Shown piece after piece: positions 53,301-61,782 of a stretch of DNA of 64,000 nt. The DNA is taken from positions 1 to 64,000 of the forward strand of contig JBGAIB010000007.1 of the NCBI GenBank assembly GCA_044225825.1. The letters run 5' to 3'. Numbering within the stretch: the stretch's first letter is position 1; each line of letters starts with the position of its first letter. The notes beneath the pieces were generated by a model that worked only from the letters and a program-made list of their open reading frames with translations, was not told where the DNA came from and ran no database searches. Source of the stretch: Bog-950 sp044225825 (GTDB lineage: Bacteria; Bacteroidota; Bacteroidia; Chitinophagales; LD1). The position numbers and the translations under genes are program-made.

Positions 53301-55491
53301 TAGTTATAGCTGGAACACAGGTAGCACCGTTGCTACGGTTAGTAATTTAGTTGCAGGCAATTACAGTGTAACCATTACCGATGCCAACAGTTGCTCTTTT
53401 GTTTCGTCGGTGAGTATAAACCAGCCTGCTGCGCTTGGCGTTAACATAACTGCTACCAACAGCACCTGTGGCCTTAATAACGGCAACCTGCTGGCTACAG
53501 GTACTGGTGGTACGGGGGCTTATAGTTATCTATGGAATAGCGGTGCAACAAGTGCGGCAATTACAAATTTAAGCGCCGGCACATATACTGTTACGGTTAG
53601 CGATGCCAATAACTGCACGGCTCTACAGCAAAACACTATTGGCACCACACCTGCAGTAACGCTACAAACCAATTTAACGAATGCATTATGCCATGGTGGT
53701 TCAGGCAGTGCTGCTGTAACGGCAATAACAGGCACATCACCTTATACCTATCAATGGAGCAACGGCAACAACACAGCCAACGCCGGAAGTTTAGCCGCAG
53801 GCACTTATAATGTTAGCGTATACGACTCGCCCGGTTGCTCGGCTACCGCAATGCTAACCATTACCGAACCTACGACTATATCAGCAGCAGTTAGCACCAC
53901 TAATGCCGGTTGCGCCGGTAACGATGGTAGTATCGCGGTTTCAGCAACAGGCGGCACCGGTGCTTATACTTATCTCTGGAGCAGCGGTGCTACAACTACT
54001 TCCTTAAGTGGGATTTCAGGTGGTAATTATAGCGTAACCGTTAGCGATGGCAACAACTGCAGCAGCAGCGTAAGCGCTACGGTTGGAAGCACGGGTGGAA
54101 TTACGTTGAACGCCACTTCAACGGATGCCCTTTGTTTTGCGCAAGCCAGTGGTACTGCCGGGGTAACCGTAAACAGCGGAACTGCGCCATATACCTATGT
54201 ATGGAACAATGGATCCGGAACCGCTACCATCACAAATGCCGCAGCAGGTAGTTATACAGTTTCTGTAATTGATGCCAATAATTGCTTTGCCCAGGCTACA
54301 GTAGTAATCAGCCAGCCGGCTGCATTAAGCACCACACTTTCAGGGGTGGAACCGCTTTGCCATGGAAGCAGTAACGGACAACTTTCTATTGGCGTAAATG
54401 GAGGAACCGGCACTTATACGTACGAATGGAACAATGGCGCAACAGGTGCTTTTGTAACCGGCGTTGCTGCCGGAAGCTATTTGGTAACTGTAACTGATGC
54501 CAATAACTGCAGCGTTACCGCAGGCAGTGTATTAAATCAGCCTGCCGCCTTAGCTATCACCTCTACTGCAAACCAGCCTTTGTGTAGTGGCGATCATAAT
54601 GGCAACATTCAACTGAGTGCCCAAGGTGGCACCGGAACGTATAGCTATAACTGGAGCAACGGTCAAACGGGCTCAACCATTTCAGGCTTATCGGGTGGTT
54701 CTTATACGGCCACTGTAACTGACGCGAATAGCTGTACGGTTATTCAATCTTTCAACCTCAATAACCCCGCAGCGCTAGCACCTATGGCAACCGTAACGGA
54801 TGCCTTATGCTATGGTGAAGCCAATGGGTCTATTGCGTTGAATGTTAGCGGTGGTACTCCTGGCTATAGCTACAACTGGAACACCGGTGCTACAACTTCC
54901 CAACTTACGCAGCTTGCAACCGGCAACTACAGTGTAACCGTGGTGGATGCCAACAACTGTTCAGCCTCGTTTAGCGCTACCGTTAGCGAACCACCATCCG
55001 TTTCGTTCAATATAGGATCATCGGATGCTACTAATGGCCAAAGCAACGGAACTGCCTGGGTCTCTAACCTAAGCGGTGGGCATGCTCCTTATAGTTATGC
55101 CTGGACAGGTTTTGATTTCTATAACAACGACACACTTTACAATATTGCAGCCGGCACCTATTGGGTGGTAATTACAGACAACAATGGTTGTACAAATACC
55201 GATTCGATAGTCGTAGACGCAGTCAGCGGCATGGAATCACTTGCTAATAGTATTCAACTACAACTATTCCCTAACCCGGCAAGCGATCAAATAACCGTTA
55301 GTGGCGAAATCTATACCAGTGGCGAACTGAGCATTAAAACGGAACTAGGACAAACTATGGACGGCGTGTTACTACCTGCAGGTAAATTCAATCTTCAATG
55401 GCCGCTTAGCACACTTGCGGCGGGGGTATATTACCTGGAGTTAAAAACACCTAAACATCACGTGGTTAAACGGTTGGTTATAACCAGATAA
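47314..55491 (+). CDS. Giant M4 (thermolysin-family) secreted metalloprotease with 21 SprB repeats and T9SS sorting domain
   Basis: A 2725-residue T9SS cargo. The signal peptide ends near GSNFAQ. FTP/PepSY-type propeptide domains run to about residue 240. The M4 catalytic domain (about 290-570) has HEISH (His380, Glu381, His384), the third ligand Glu404 in ALNESFSDI (24 residues after the first His, as in thermolysin) and the catalytic His466 in GGVHTNSNVQNH. Then come a PKD domain, a CUB-like domain (YDFLYVYDGPGTGS), a second PKD, an Ig-like stretch and the shared 137-residue domain (916-1052). There are 21 SprB repeats, then a type A sorting domain (FPNPASDQITVSG ... KRLVITR). It is probably surface-bound and matures by propeptide removal. 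Confidence 0.95.
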   Translation: MKKCLLFGLLLFLAGSNFAQRAFETRELTGTAAAAVFEGAEHVWLKQDNTVPAFIQFRAGQEPDESFFFSYLKKKFHLPVSYSFQLQSSEPDGLGWQHKRYQLLINDVPVSNGQFITHLQAGRVVKFNGYLFTGLTMSTSPVLDENTALQNALTDVGAVRYKWQDKDEEAFIKTEKGDPSATFYPKGTLEIVQLGGNTSNDFRLTWKFDVYAQEPMSRYYVFVDAQSGEVVKKESRICNANANGTAVTAYRGARAIVADSYNGSYRLRETTRGLGIHTYNLQKGTNYGAAVEFTDADNYWNNVNANLDQYAGDAHWGAEMTYDFYQSMGRNSIDNAGYALNLYVHYSTNYLNAFWDGTRMTFGDGSSGYTPLTSLDITGHEISHGLDEKTANLTYQDESGALNESFSDIFGTAIEWYADSTVGNWLIGEDIGSAFRSMSNPNSTGDPDTYLGTNWYTGTADNGGVHTNSNVQNHWYYRLSQGGSGTNDIGNAYNVTAIGRHKATQIAWRNMVFYLTSSADYADSRFYAIQSANDLFGACSQEAISTTNAWYAVGVGAAFVFGVDAQFTASPVSGCSVPFTVNFVNNSTNAGSYSWTFGDGGTSTATNPSHTYNSFGVYTVKLIANGGSCGIDSLVSTNLINLNAANPCVVIMPDTGTYATQTACTGTVYDNGGPSANYTDNTNSVVTIAPTGATSVTLHFTQFAMENTYDFLYVYDGPGTGSTLLGSYTGTTIPANITSSGGSITLRQSSDQSVTAAGFAITWNCLSPTLPPVANFTADVTQTCTGTIKFTDLSTNTPTSWNWNFGDGQTSTLKNPTHVYVNNGTYTVVLTATNAFGNNTMTKTAYITVSKPAGPTVANQASCGPSAFTLSVTTTDTLSWSDSTGAILSNANPFTTPVLTQTRTYWVSSSVTAPSYHVGPTYPAGATNYTQTTERGEVFNVLKPGVLQSVYVNASGAGNRTIRLLNSGGTVLYSTTINIPAGTSRVTLNFPLTVGTGYQLTATGPANLYRNSSGAVYPYTDAGGIVSITNNTANAAGYYYFFYDWIVKENNCISLKTPVTLTVNPAVTVSTSSVNPACNGSTNGSVTVSVLTGSPSYTYNWSNGQTNATANNLAAGTYTVTVTDNKSCTATASKTLSQPAAIVATATKTNILCNGAANGTATAAVSSGGTAPFNYNWTTGASTAAVTNLNTGNYTVTVTDANLCSATATVNITQPTALSVTGTKVNPSCNGSSNGSISLQLSGGTAGYTVTWSNGSTSTSLTNLAAGTYSVTAHDANNCSATTSFTLTQPTAITITPTATNTSCGYSNGGINTSVTGGTGSYTYNWNTSATTSGISNMAGGNYAVTVTDAANCTSSASATVGSSVGLVTTATGTNITCNGAANGSITSSITSGGLAPYNYNWNTGATTQNISGLVPGTYSITITDAANCTASASAGITQPAILTVNAIKANPTCNGGSNGSIALQISGGTTPYSASWSNGGNGTTLNNLIAGNYSVTVSDANNCSSSATHSLTQPTAINAVATTTNTTCGNSNGTVNISVNGGTGAYTYVWNNGSTAANQTAMPAGSYSVTVSDAVNCSSSASATVGNSITLVSTATGTNSTCNGADNGSATASLTSGGQAPFTYLWSTGATTQTINNLTAGTYAVTISDAYNCSSSASATVTQPIALSATATKLNLSCNGGATGSIALQLSGGTSPYTSTWSNSAVGTTISNLSAGTYTVTTTDANNCSISASYTVTQPNAIGITTSVTNTTCGNNNGAISTSVSGGTGAYNYSWSTSSTTATISNLASGTYLLTVTDANNCSSSTSGTVAGSQIISASISGTNASCNGAFNGSATVTVTNNTNPTTYNWNTGSTTASINNLSAGTYTVSVSDVNNCSATAAYTITQPAVLSINATATNTNCTGATGTITLQTTGGSGNNGYAWSNGATSASITNLGAGTYTVTVTDGNGCSATTVATVNSPGGISAGISTTAISCNGGANGSATVTVTSGTAPYSYSWNTGSTVATVSNLVAGNYSVTITDANSCSFVSSVSINQPAALGVNITATNSTCGLNNGNLLATGTGGTGAYSYLWNSGATSAAITNLSAGTYTVTVSDANNCTALQQNTIGTTPAVTLQTNLTNALCHGGSGSAAVTAITGTSPYTYQWSNGNNTANAGSLAAGTYNVSVYDSPGCSATAMLTITEPTTISAAVSTTNAGCAGNDGSIAVSATGGTGAYTYLWSSGATTTSLSGISGGNYSVTVSDGNNCSSSVSATVGSTGGITLNATSTDALCFAQASGTAGVTVNSGTAPYTYVWNNGSGTATITNAAAGSYTVSVIDANNCFAQATVVISQPAALSTTLSGVEPLCHGSSNGQLSIGVNGGTGTYTYEWNNGATGAFVTGVAAGSYLVTVTDANNCSVTAGSVLNQPAALAITSTANQPLCSGDHNGNIQLSAQGGTGTYSYNWSNGQTGSTISGLSGGSYTATVTDANSCTVIQSFNLNNPAALAPMATVTDALCYGEANGSIALNVSGGTPGYSYNWNTGATTSQLTQLATGNYSVTVVDANNCSASFSATVSEPPSVSFNIGSSDATNGQSNGTAWVSNLSGGHAPYSYAWTGFDFYNNDTLYNIAAGTYWVVITDNNGCTNTDSIVVDAVSGMESLANSIQLQLFPNPASDQITVSGEIYTSGELSIKTELGQTMDGVLLPAGKFNLQWPLSTLAAGVYYLELKTPKHHVVKRLVITR
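50059..50469 (+). other. Unnamed ~137-residue domain, copy 2 (in the larger M4 protease)
   Basis: Residues 916-1052: YHVGP, TERGEVFNVL, NRTIRLLNSGGTVLYST, NFPLTVGTGYQLTATGP, LYRNSSGAVYPYTDAGG and YYYFFYDWIV...C. It is very close to copy 1 in the M43 protease. Confidence 0.8.
50509..55230 (+). repeat. 21 SprB-type repeats with a 675-bp three-unit period
   Basis: Units of about 75 residues. Units 2 to 11 follow a three-type order: type 1 (CNGAANG), type 2 (CNGGSNGSIALQ), type 3 (TTCGNSNG). The Cys codon of the type 1 units falls at 50770, 51445, 52120 and 52795, exactly 675 bp (225 codons) apart. The last unit is degenerate. Confidence 0.9.
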
Positions 55492-55511
55492 AGCAACAGC
55501 CATAACAGTGT

Positions 55512-55553
55512 AAAAAAGGAGCCTGCTGAACGACCTTCACAGGCTCCTTTTTT
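55512..55553 (+). terminator. Terminator after the larger M4 protease
   Basis: AAAAAAGGAGCCTG pairs with CAGGCTCCTTTTTT over 14 perfect base pairs with a 14-base loop and T-run. Confidence 0.9.
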
Positions 55554-55703
55554 ATCTTTACAGTAAATAATTGTAACGCCTGAAAGGCCTCTTAGTAAGT
55601 AGCGCTTAAGAGCCATTTTTGCAATTAGGACGCTTAAAACAAGCTTCTACTTTCGCTTTTAGAATAGATAAATACTTTCACGGTTAATAAACCACTTCAG
55701 CGT

Positions 55704-58700
55704 ATGAAACAACTTTTCTTCTGTTGCCTTTTACTGACCTTTGCAACAGCTAAAGCAGCTACAGGCTTTGAACCCCGGGAACTGCAAGGCAAAGCCGCCG
55801 ACCAATATTGGCAAGGCGCTTCGCATATCTGGATTAAACAGGACAATACCATTCCGGCCTTTGTAGAGTTCCGAGATGGCAATGAACCTGATGAGACCTT
55901 CTTTTTCACCTATGCGCAAAAACGCTTTACCCTGCCTGCAAACTACAGTTTGCAACTACTGGGCAGCGAAACAGATGCCTTGGGTTGGCAACATAAGCGC
56001 TACCAACTTATGGTGGGGGGTGTACCGGTAAATAACGGCATCGTGCTACTACACCTGGTAAATGGCAAGGTAAAGAAGTTTAACGGCTATCTGTTTAAGC
56101 AGATTACCACCGCAACTTCTCCTTTAATAGATGAACAAACTGCATTACAGATAGCGATCAATAGCATTGGCGCTACCCAATACAAATGGCAGGTACCCGA
56201 AGAAGAACAATTTATACGGATGGAAACAGAAAACCCTAACGCTACATACAAGCCCAAAGGAGAATTGTTCCTGGTACAAAAAGGAGATAATGAAAGCAAT
56301 ACTTTCTGTCTTGCATGGCGCTTTGATATATACGCCCAGCAGCCGTTAAGCCGAGATTATGTTTTTGTGGATGCACAAACTGGTGCTGTAGTTAAAAAGA
56401 GTTCGCGTTTATACAATGTAGATGCACCAGGCACTGCAACAACTGTTTACCGAGGCAATCGCAGCATTGTTGCAGACAGTTATAATGGTTCTTATCGCTT
56501 GCAGGAAGCGAGCCGGGGCCTGGGAATTCGTACATTAAACATGCAGGAAGGCACTAGTCATAATGCTGCCGTTGATTTTACAGATGCCGATAACATCTGG
56601 AACAACGTAAATACCAACATGGATCAGTATGCGGGAGATGCCCACTGGGGTGGCGAAATGACCTATGATTTTTACCAGAGCATGGGGCGCAATTCGATAG
56701 ACGGTAACGGTTATCGTCTTACACTTTATGTGCACTACGATCAGGCTTATTACAATGCCTTTTGGGACGGCCAAAGCATGAACTTTGGCGATGGCGATGG
56801 TACGGTTACACCACTTACCTCGCTAGACATTGCCGGTCACGAAATTTCGCACGGCTTAGATGAACGTACTGCTAACCTCGATTACCAGGATGAAAGTGGT
56901 GCCTTGAATGAGTCGTTCAGCGATATTTTCGGTACGGCCGTAGAATGGTATGCGGATAGCACAGTTGCCAATTGGTTGATTGGCGAGGATATCGGCGGTG
57001 CTTTGCGCAACATGAGTAATCCGAACGCCACTAGCGATCCTGACACCTACCACGGCACCCATTGGTATAATGGCGCGCAGGATAACGGTGGTGTACACAC
57101 GAACAGTAATGTACAAAACCATTGGTATTACCGGTTAGCACAAGGCGGCAATGGTACAAACGACATCGGAAGTGTTTACAGCGTTGCCGGCATTGGCCGG
57201 CACAAGGCTACGCAAATAGCCTGGCGTAACATGATCTACTACCTGACCAACTCGTCCGATTACGCCGACTCGCGTTTTTACTCAATACAAGCAGCAAATG
57301 ATTTATTCGGTGCCTGTTCGCCAGAGGCTACCAGCACTACCAATGCCTGGTATGCGGTAGGTGTAGGTGGTCCGTTCGTATTTGGTGTGGATGCACAATT
57401 TACACCTAACCCGGGCAGTGGCTGCACAGTGCCATTTACGGTTTCCTTTACGAATACCACTTCCAATGGCAGTTCCTATACCTGGGATTTCGGTGATGGT
57501 AGTACTTCAACCAGTGCAAACCCATCGCACACATATACATCCTTCGGAAACTATACCGTTAAACTGGTGGCAGATGGCGGAGCTTGTGGCGTAGATAGCC
57601 TGGTAGGAACTCCTATTAGTGTAAATGCTGCCAACCCTTGTGTAGTAATACTACCACAAACCGGTACCTATCAAACCCAAACCGCCTGCAGCGGTACCTT
57701 GCTTGATAATGGTGGTGCAGCGGCCAATTATTCCGATAACAGCAATAGCACCGTTACCATTTCACCTGCCGGTGCCGCAAAGGTAACGGTTAGCTTTACC
57801 CAATTCGGAATGGAATCCACTTACGACTATTTGTATATCTACGATGGCCCTACAACCTCCAGCCCCTTACTGGCTTCTTATACCGGCACTACTTTGCCAA
57901 ACAGTGTAACATCAACTGGGCCATCTATCACAGTTAAGCAGTATTCCGATCAGGCTGTAAACGATGTGGGATTCACCATGCAATGGACTTGTGTAAATCC
58001 TACCACCCCGCCAACGGCAGCATTTAAAGCAGATGTAACCCAGAGCTGCTCGGGGCTTATACACTTTACTGACTTAACAACCGGTGGGGTGAATTCATGG
58101 GCCTGGGACTTTGGCGATGGCAACACCAGTACCGACCAACACCCAACCCATATGTATGTAGCCAGCGGCACCTATACCGTTAGCCTTACAGCATCTAACA
58201 GTTTCGGACCTAATACAGTAACTAAAACAAACTACATTGTGGTAAGCAAGCAAGCAGGCCCCACTGCTGCGAGCATTAATGGTTGCCATGCCGATTCGTT
58301 TGCATTAAGCGCAGCAACTGCTAATCCGGTAAACTGGTACGATAACAATGGTAACCTGGCCGGCAGTGGTAATCCGTTTACAACACCTTACCTGAGCACA
58401 GGTACTACTTATTATGCCGAAGAAATATTGCCGCAGCCTGTATTTAATGTAGGGCCGCTGGATACCACCATTGGTACAGGCAACAACTTTAACAGTAGTA
58501 ATAACCGTGGCCTGCGCTACCGCGTATTTAAAAATTGCCGCTTGGTAGGCGTATTTGTGTATGCAACAGGAAGTGGCTATCGCATCATTCAACAAAAGGA
58601 TTCAGCAGGTGCAGTCATTCAACAACGCACGGTATTTTGCCCTAATGGAGGAAGCCGCATTTCCCTGAACTTCGATATGATACCAGGCACGTATCAGTTA

Positions 58701-59390
58701 GGTTTAAAAGACACACTGAACCTGTATCGTAATAATTCCGGTGCTACATATCCTTATACCGATGCCGATGGTATGGTTAGCATTTATGGAAACAATGCCG
58801 GCGGCAACGCTACCAACTATTATTACTTCTTCTATGATTGGGAGTTGCAGGAAGCGGATTGTATTTCAGCCCGCACTGCTGTAAATATCGCTATTGGCAA
58901 TACCTCCATCCAATTTACTACCTCCAGTACCGATGCTGCCATTGGTTTGTCTAACGGATCGGCTTCTGTAAACAACATTTCCGGTGGCAGTTCACCTTAT
59001 ACTGTGCAATGGAGCAATGGACAAACAGGCAGTACAGCAACTGGATTGCAACCCGGCACCTACACAGCTACCATTACTGATAACAGTGGCTGTCAGCAAA
59101 CCACCAACGTTATTGTAAGCGAATCGGTGGGGATCGAAGATTTATCAGATCCTTCCTCACTACTGATGTATCCAAACCCTGCGAACCAAACAGTATTATT
59201 TAGCACTACTGCCGAAACGATAATACAGGTTCGTATACTAAACAACATGGGCCAATTAGTAGCCCGAGCGGTAAGTGTAGCAAGCTATAACCTGACCATG
59301 GATGTTACGCAGCTTGCAACAGGTCTCTACCTGGTAGAGATAACTACTTCCAAAGGCCGTTTAAATAAACAGCTGGCTATAACCCACTAA
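55704..59390 (+). CDS. M4 (thermolysin-family) secreted metalloprotease, paralogue with one SprB repeat
   Basis: A 1228-residue paralogue of the preceding gene in the same domain order: signal peptide (ending AKAATG), propeptide domains, M4 domain with HEISH (His379, Glu380, His383), third ligand Glu403 in ALNESFSDI and His465 in GGVHTNSNVQNH. Then PKD, CUB-like (YDYLYIYDGPTTSS), PKD, Ig-like, the shared domain (914-1053), one SprB repeat, and a T9SS type A sorting domain (MYPNPANQTVLFST ... NKQLAITH). The only large difference from its neighbour is one repeat instead of 21. Terminators on both sides make it a separate transcript. Confidence 0.95.
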   Translation: MKQLFFCCLLLTFATAKAATGFEPRELQGKAADQYWQGASHIWIKQDNTIPAFVEFRDGNEPDETFFFTYAQKRFTLPANYSLQLLGSETDALGWQHKRYQLMVGGVPVNNGIVLLHLVNGKVKKFNGYLFKQITTATSPLIDEQTALQIAINSIGATQYKWQVPEEEQFIRMETENPNATYKPKGELFLVQKGDNESNTFCLAWRFDIYAQQPLSRDYVFVDAQTGAVVKKSSRLYNVDAPGTATTVYRGNRSIVADSYNGSYRLQEASRGLGIRTLNMQEGTSHNAAVDFTDADNIWNNVNTNMDQYAGDAHWGGEMTYDFYQSMGRNSIDGNGYRLTLYVHYDQAYYNAFWDGQSMNFGDGDGTVTPLTSLDIAGHEISHGLDERTANLDYQDESGALNESFSDIFGTAVEWYADSTVANWLIGEDIGGALRNMSNPNATSDPDTYHGTHWYNGAQDNGGVHTNSNVQNHWYYRLAQGGNGTNDIGSVYSVAGIGRHKATQIAWRNMIYYLTNSSDYADSRFYSIQAANDLFGACSPEATSTTNAWYAVGVGGPFVFGVDAQFTPNPGSGCTVPFTVSFTNTTSNGSSYTWDFGDGSTSTSANPSHTYTSFGNYTVKLVADGGACGVDSLVGTPISVNAANPCVVILPQTGTYQTQTACSGTLLDNGGAAANYSDNSNSTVTISPAGAAKVTVSFTQFGMESTYDYLYIYDGPTTSSPLLASYTGTTLPNSVTSTGPSITVKQYSDQAVNDVGFTMQWTCVNPTTPPTAAFKADVTQSCSGLIHFTDLTTGGVNSWAWDFGDGNTSTDQHPTHMYVASGTYTVSLTASNSFGPNTVTKTNYIVVSKQAGPTAASINGCHADSFALSAATANPVNWYDNNGNLAGSGNPFTTPYLSTGTTYYAEEILPQPVFNVGPLDTTIGTGNNFNSSNNRGLRYRVFKNCRLVGVFVYATGSGYRIIQQKDSAGAVIQQRTVFCPNGGSRISLNFDMIPGTYQLGLKDTLNLYRNNSGATYPYTDADGMVSIYGNNAGGNATNYYYFFYDWELQEADCISARTAVNIAIGNTSIQFTTSSTDAAIGLSNGSASVNNISGGSSPYTVQWSNGQTGSTATGLQPGTYTATITDNSGCQQTTNVIVSESVGIEDLSDPSSLLMYPNPANQTVLFSTTAETIIQVRILNNMGQLVARAVSVASYNLTMDVTQLATGLYLVEITTSKGRLNKQLAITH
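58443..58862 (+). other. Unnamed ~140-residue domain, copy 3 (in the smaller M4 protease)
   Basis: Residues 914-1053: FNVGP, NNRGLRYRVF, RIIQQKDSAGAVIQQ, NFDMIPGTYQLGL, LYRNNSGATYPYTDADG and YYYFFYDWEL...C. It is more diverged than copies 1 and 2, but with the same landmarks. Confidence 0.75.
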
Positions 59391-59403
59391 GAACAATGCT
59401 CCG

Positions 59404-59445
59404 ACAATAAAAAAGCCGCCCTTTGCGAGGCGGCTTTTTTATTGT
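59404..59445 (+). terminator. Bidirectional terminator after the M4 paralogue
   Basis: ACAATAAAAAAGCCGCC pairs with GGCGGCTTTTTTATTGT over 17 perfect base pairs, loop CTTTGCGA. It serves the opposing gene ending at 59460 too. Confidence 0.92.
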
Positions 59446-59459
59446 ATCCGGTCAACGGT

Positions 59460-60185
59460 TTAAAAGATATTAATGAACCCTAACTGTACCACAAATCCTT
59501 TGCTGTAGATAGAATAGTTTTTGTCGGTAACGTTATACAACAGGTTATACGAAACCATTAATGGAAAAAAGAAGTTCTTGCTCTGCAGGAGGTTATATCC
59601 GGCCCCAATCAAGAGTGCGGGTATTGTTTTATCAACTTTCGGGATATAGACTTTGTAGGCATTAGTAACCGGATTGACCGTAACATTTACATCCTGACTA
59701 TAAAAGTCATCGAGCCTGCGGTGTAATACCTCTAGTTTTATACGTCCAAAAAAACCACGCCAGATATTATATTGCAAAAATGCACCTCCGCCAAACGTGT
59801 GCCAGTTGGCGTTAGCATAATATACCCGTCCCATATTATCGGTAAAGCCGATATTGCGGAAACCGGTATAGAAATAGGTTAATCCACCACCTGCATATAA
59901 TCCGCCGCCGGTAACATTCTTTTTAGGCGCCCAAATCTGGTATCCTACGTAAGGGGATAAGCCGAAATCCACACGGCCCTGGCCAATGGAAAGATTGAAA
60001 TTAGGCTCAATAATAAACTTAGATAGATCGACTTTCTTCTTGGCTTTAAAGCCCTGAAAATCATCAGGAGGCATATTACTATCCTGCTGACGGGGTTTGC
60101 TGGTAGGGGGCGGCAGGTCGTCGTCCTGTGCAAACAGGGGGCTAATGCCGGCTACCAAAAAAGCAAGTATCAATAGTTTCTTCAC
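59460..60185 (-). CDS. Outer-membrane beta-barrel-like protein of unknown function
   Basis: A 241-residue protein. Signal peptide ends SPLFAQ; then an acidic/Pro-rich linker (DDDLPPPTSKPRQQDSN) and about eight amphipathic beta-strands with aromatic girdles (FGLSPYVGYQIWAP, GGGLYAGGGLTYFY, FGGGAFLQYNIWRGFFGRIK, ALLIGAGYNLL), ending in Phe (VVQLGFINIF). A small outer-membrane barrel is likely. No family named. Confidence 0.75.
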   Translation of the reverse strand: MKKLLILAFLVAGISPLFAQDDDLPPPTSKPRQQDSNMPPDDFQGFKAKKKVDLSKFIIEPNFNLSIGQGRVDFGLSPYVGYQIWAPKKNVTGGGLYAGGGLTYFYTGFRNIGFTDNMGRVYYANANWHTFGGGAFLQYNIWRGFFGRIKLEVLHRRLDDFYSQDVNVTVNPVTNAYKVYIPKVDKTIPALLIGAGYNLLQSKNFFFPLMVSYNLLYNVTDKNYSIYSKGFVVQLGFINIF

Positions 60186-60326
60186 AAAGCGGAATTATGC
60201 TGAAAAACGTTTACGAAGTTAAGGTATTTTATAAGACGCCCGGTTTCTTTAGAAAGTTTAACCGCACAGCGGTAAAAGTGCCTTTTTAACGGTTAAAACG
60301 CCATTATATCCATGAAAGTTGCCTGC

Positions 60327-61730
60327 CTATCCGAAAATCTTACCTGGGTTAAGGATATTGTTGGGATCGAATACCTTTTTGATGTCGCGCATCAGCTGCA
60401 GCTGCATTTCCCTGAACTTAATATCCATATAAGGAATCTGTATCCAGCCTATGCCGTGCTCCCCGGAAATGGTACCTTTTAACTCCACAACTTTTTCGAA
60501 TATCTCCCTTATGCCTTTAGGCACCTCATTTTTCCAATAGTCGTCGCTAAGTTGGTCCTTCAGAATGCGTACGTGCACATTACCATCACCCGCATGGCCA
60601 TAACATACCGATCTGAAATTATACTTTGTTCCTACCTCCTTAATATGGCGCAGTAGTTCAGGTAAATCAGCACGCGGCACAACGGTATCTTCTTCAACCG
60701 TCATATTGGTTTTTTTAACCGCGTAAGCAATATTCCTGCGCATACGCCACAGGTCTGCCTTCTGAGCTTCACTATCCGCAAACAATATTTCACCTACTTC
60801 AAAACCGCTCAATACCTCATATACCTTTTCGCAATCCTTCTGAATTATTTCCAGGTCATTGCCATCTATCTCAATTAATAGGGTTGCTTGTGTATCGTCG
60901 GCCAAAGGAATATTCACATCACCTAAAAAACTACATACATAGGTGATGGCATCGCGTTCCATAAACTCAATAGACGAAGGAATAATACCAGAACGAAAAA
61001 CAGCGCTAACCGCTGCGCTTGCATCGTCCATACTTTTGAATGGGGCAAGCATTACATTATTAAACCTTGGGTAAGGCAACAGTTTTAAAACTATTTTGGT
61101 AACAATACCAAGGGTTCCTTCGCTGCCCACCAACAATTGGGTAAGGTTATAGCCTGTTGAATTTTTAAGGGTATTGGCACCGGTCCATATCACCTCTCCA
61201 TTCGGTAAAACCACCTCCAGGTTCAGTACAAAATCCTTTACCACACCATATTTCACGGCTCTCGGTCCGCCACTATTGCACGCAACGTTACCACCTATAT
61301 AACAAGTGCCCCGGCTACTTGGATCTACGGGATAAAACAAGCCCATTTGCTGAACTGTGTTTTGCAACGCTTCAGTTACAACACCAGGTTCGGTGGTCAC
61401 CTGCAGGTTGCGTTCGTCAATGTGTAATATTTTATTCAGCCGGTCGGTAAGCAACATTACGCCTCCAAACAGGCATAAACTGTTTGCGCTTAAACCCGTG
61501 CCTGCAGCCCTGGGCGAAACCACAATGCGTTGTTCGTTACAGTATTTCATTATGGCACTTATATCGGCTGTATTGCCGGGCTTAAGCACCACCTCAGGAG
61601 CAAACTTCACCCCATCTGTTTCGTCCTTACTATATTTTTCGATAGACGCCTCATCGGTAAGTACGTAATCCGCGCCCAGTGCTGTTTTAAACCACTCTAG
61701 ATCGGCGGGTGTAACCTGCTTATAGTTCAT
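60327..61730 (-). CDS. FAD-linked oxidase (GlcD / D-lactate dehydrogenase type)
   Basis: A 467-residue flavoenzyme of the VAO/PCMH family. The FAD-binding domain shows PRAAGTGLSANSLC (73-86), VACNSGGPRAVKYG and LLVGSEGTLGIVTK. The FAD-oxidase C domain has GHAGDGNVHVRIL near 380 and the family signature SGEHGIGW. It probably oxidises glycolate, D-lactate or another 2-hydroxy acid. It lacks the Fe-S (GlcF-like) partner or fusion, and no GlcE/F neighbour is present, so the electron acceptor is unknown. Cytoplasmic, no signal peptide. Confidence 0.93.
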   Translation of the reverse strand: MNYKQVTPADLEWFKTALGADYVLTDEASIEKYSKDETDGVKFAPEVVLKPGNTADISAIMKYCNEQRIVVSPRAAGTGLSANSLCLFGGVMLLTDRLNKILHIDERNLQVTTEPGVVTEALQNTVQQMGLFYPVDPSSRGTCYIGGNVACNSGGPRAVKYGVVKDFVLNLEVVLPNGEVIWTGANTLKNSTGYNLTQLLVGSEGTLGIVTKIVLKLLPYPRFNNVMLAPFKSMDDASAAVSAVFRSGIIPSSIEFMERDAITYVCSFLGDVNIPLADDTQATLLIEIDGNDLEIIQKDCEKVYEVLSGFEVGEILFADSEAQKADLWRMRRNIAYAVKKTNMTVEEDTVVPRADLPELLRHIKEVGTKYNFRSVCYGHAGDGNVHVRILKDQLSDDYWKNEVPKGIREIFEKVVELKGTISGEHGIGWIQIPYMDIKFREMQLQLMRDIKKVFDPNNILNPGKIFG

Positions 61731-61782
61731 AGCACAAACATAATAGCAATACGGTAATCGTTCTGCCCGCTATGTGGGTATC

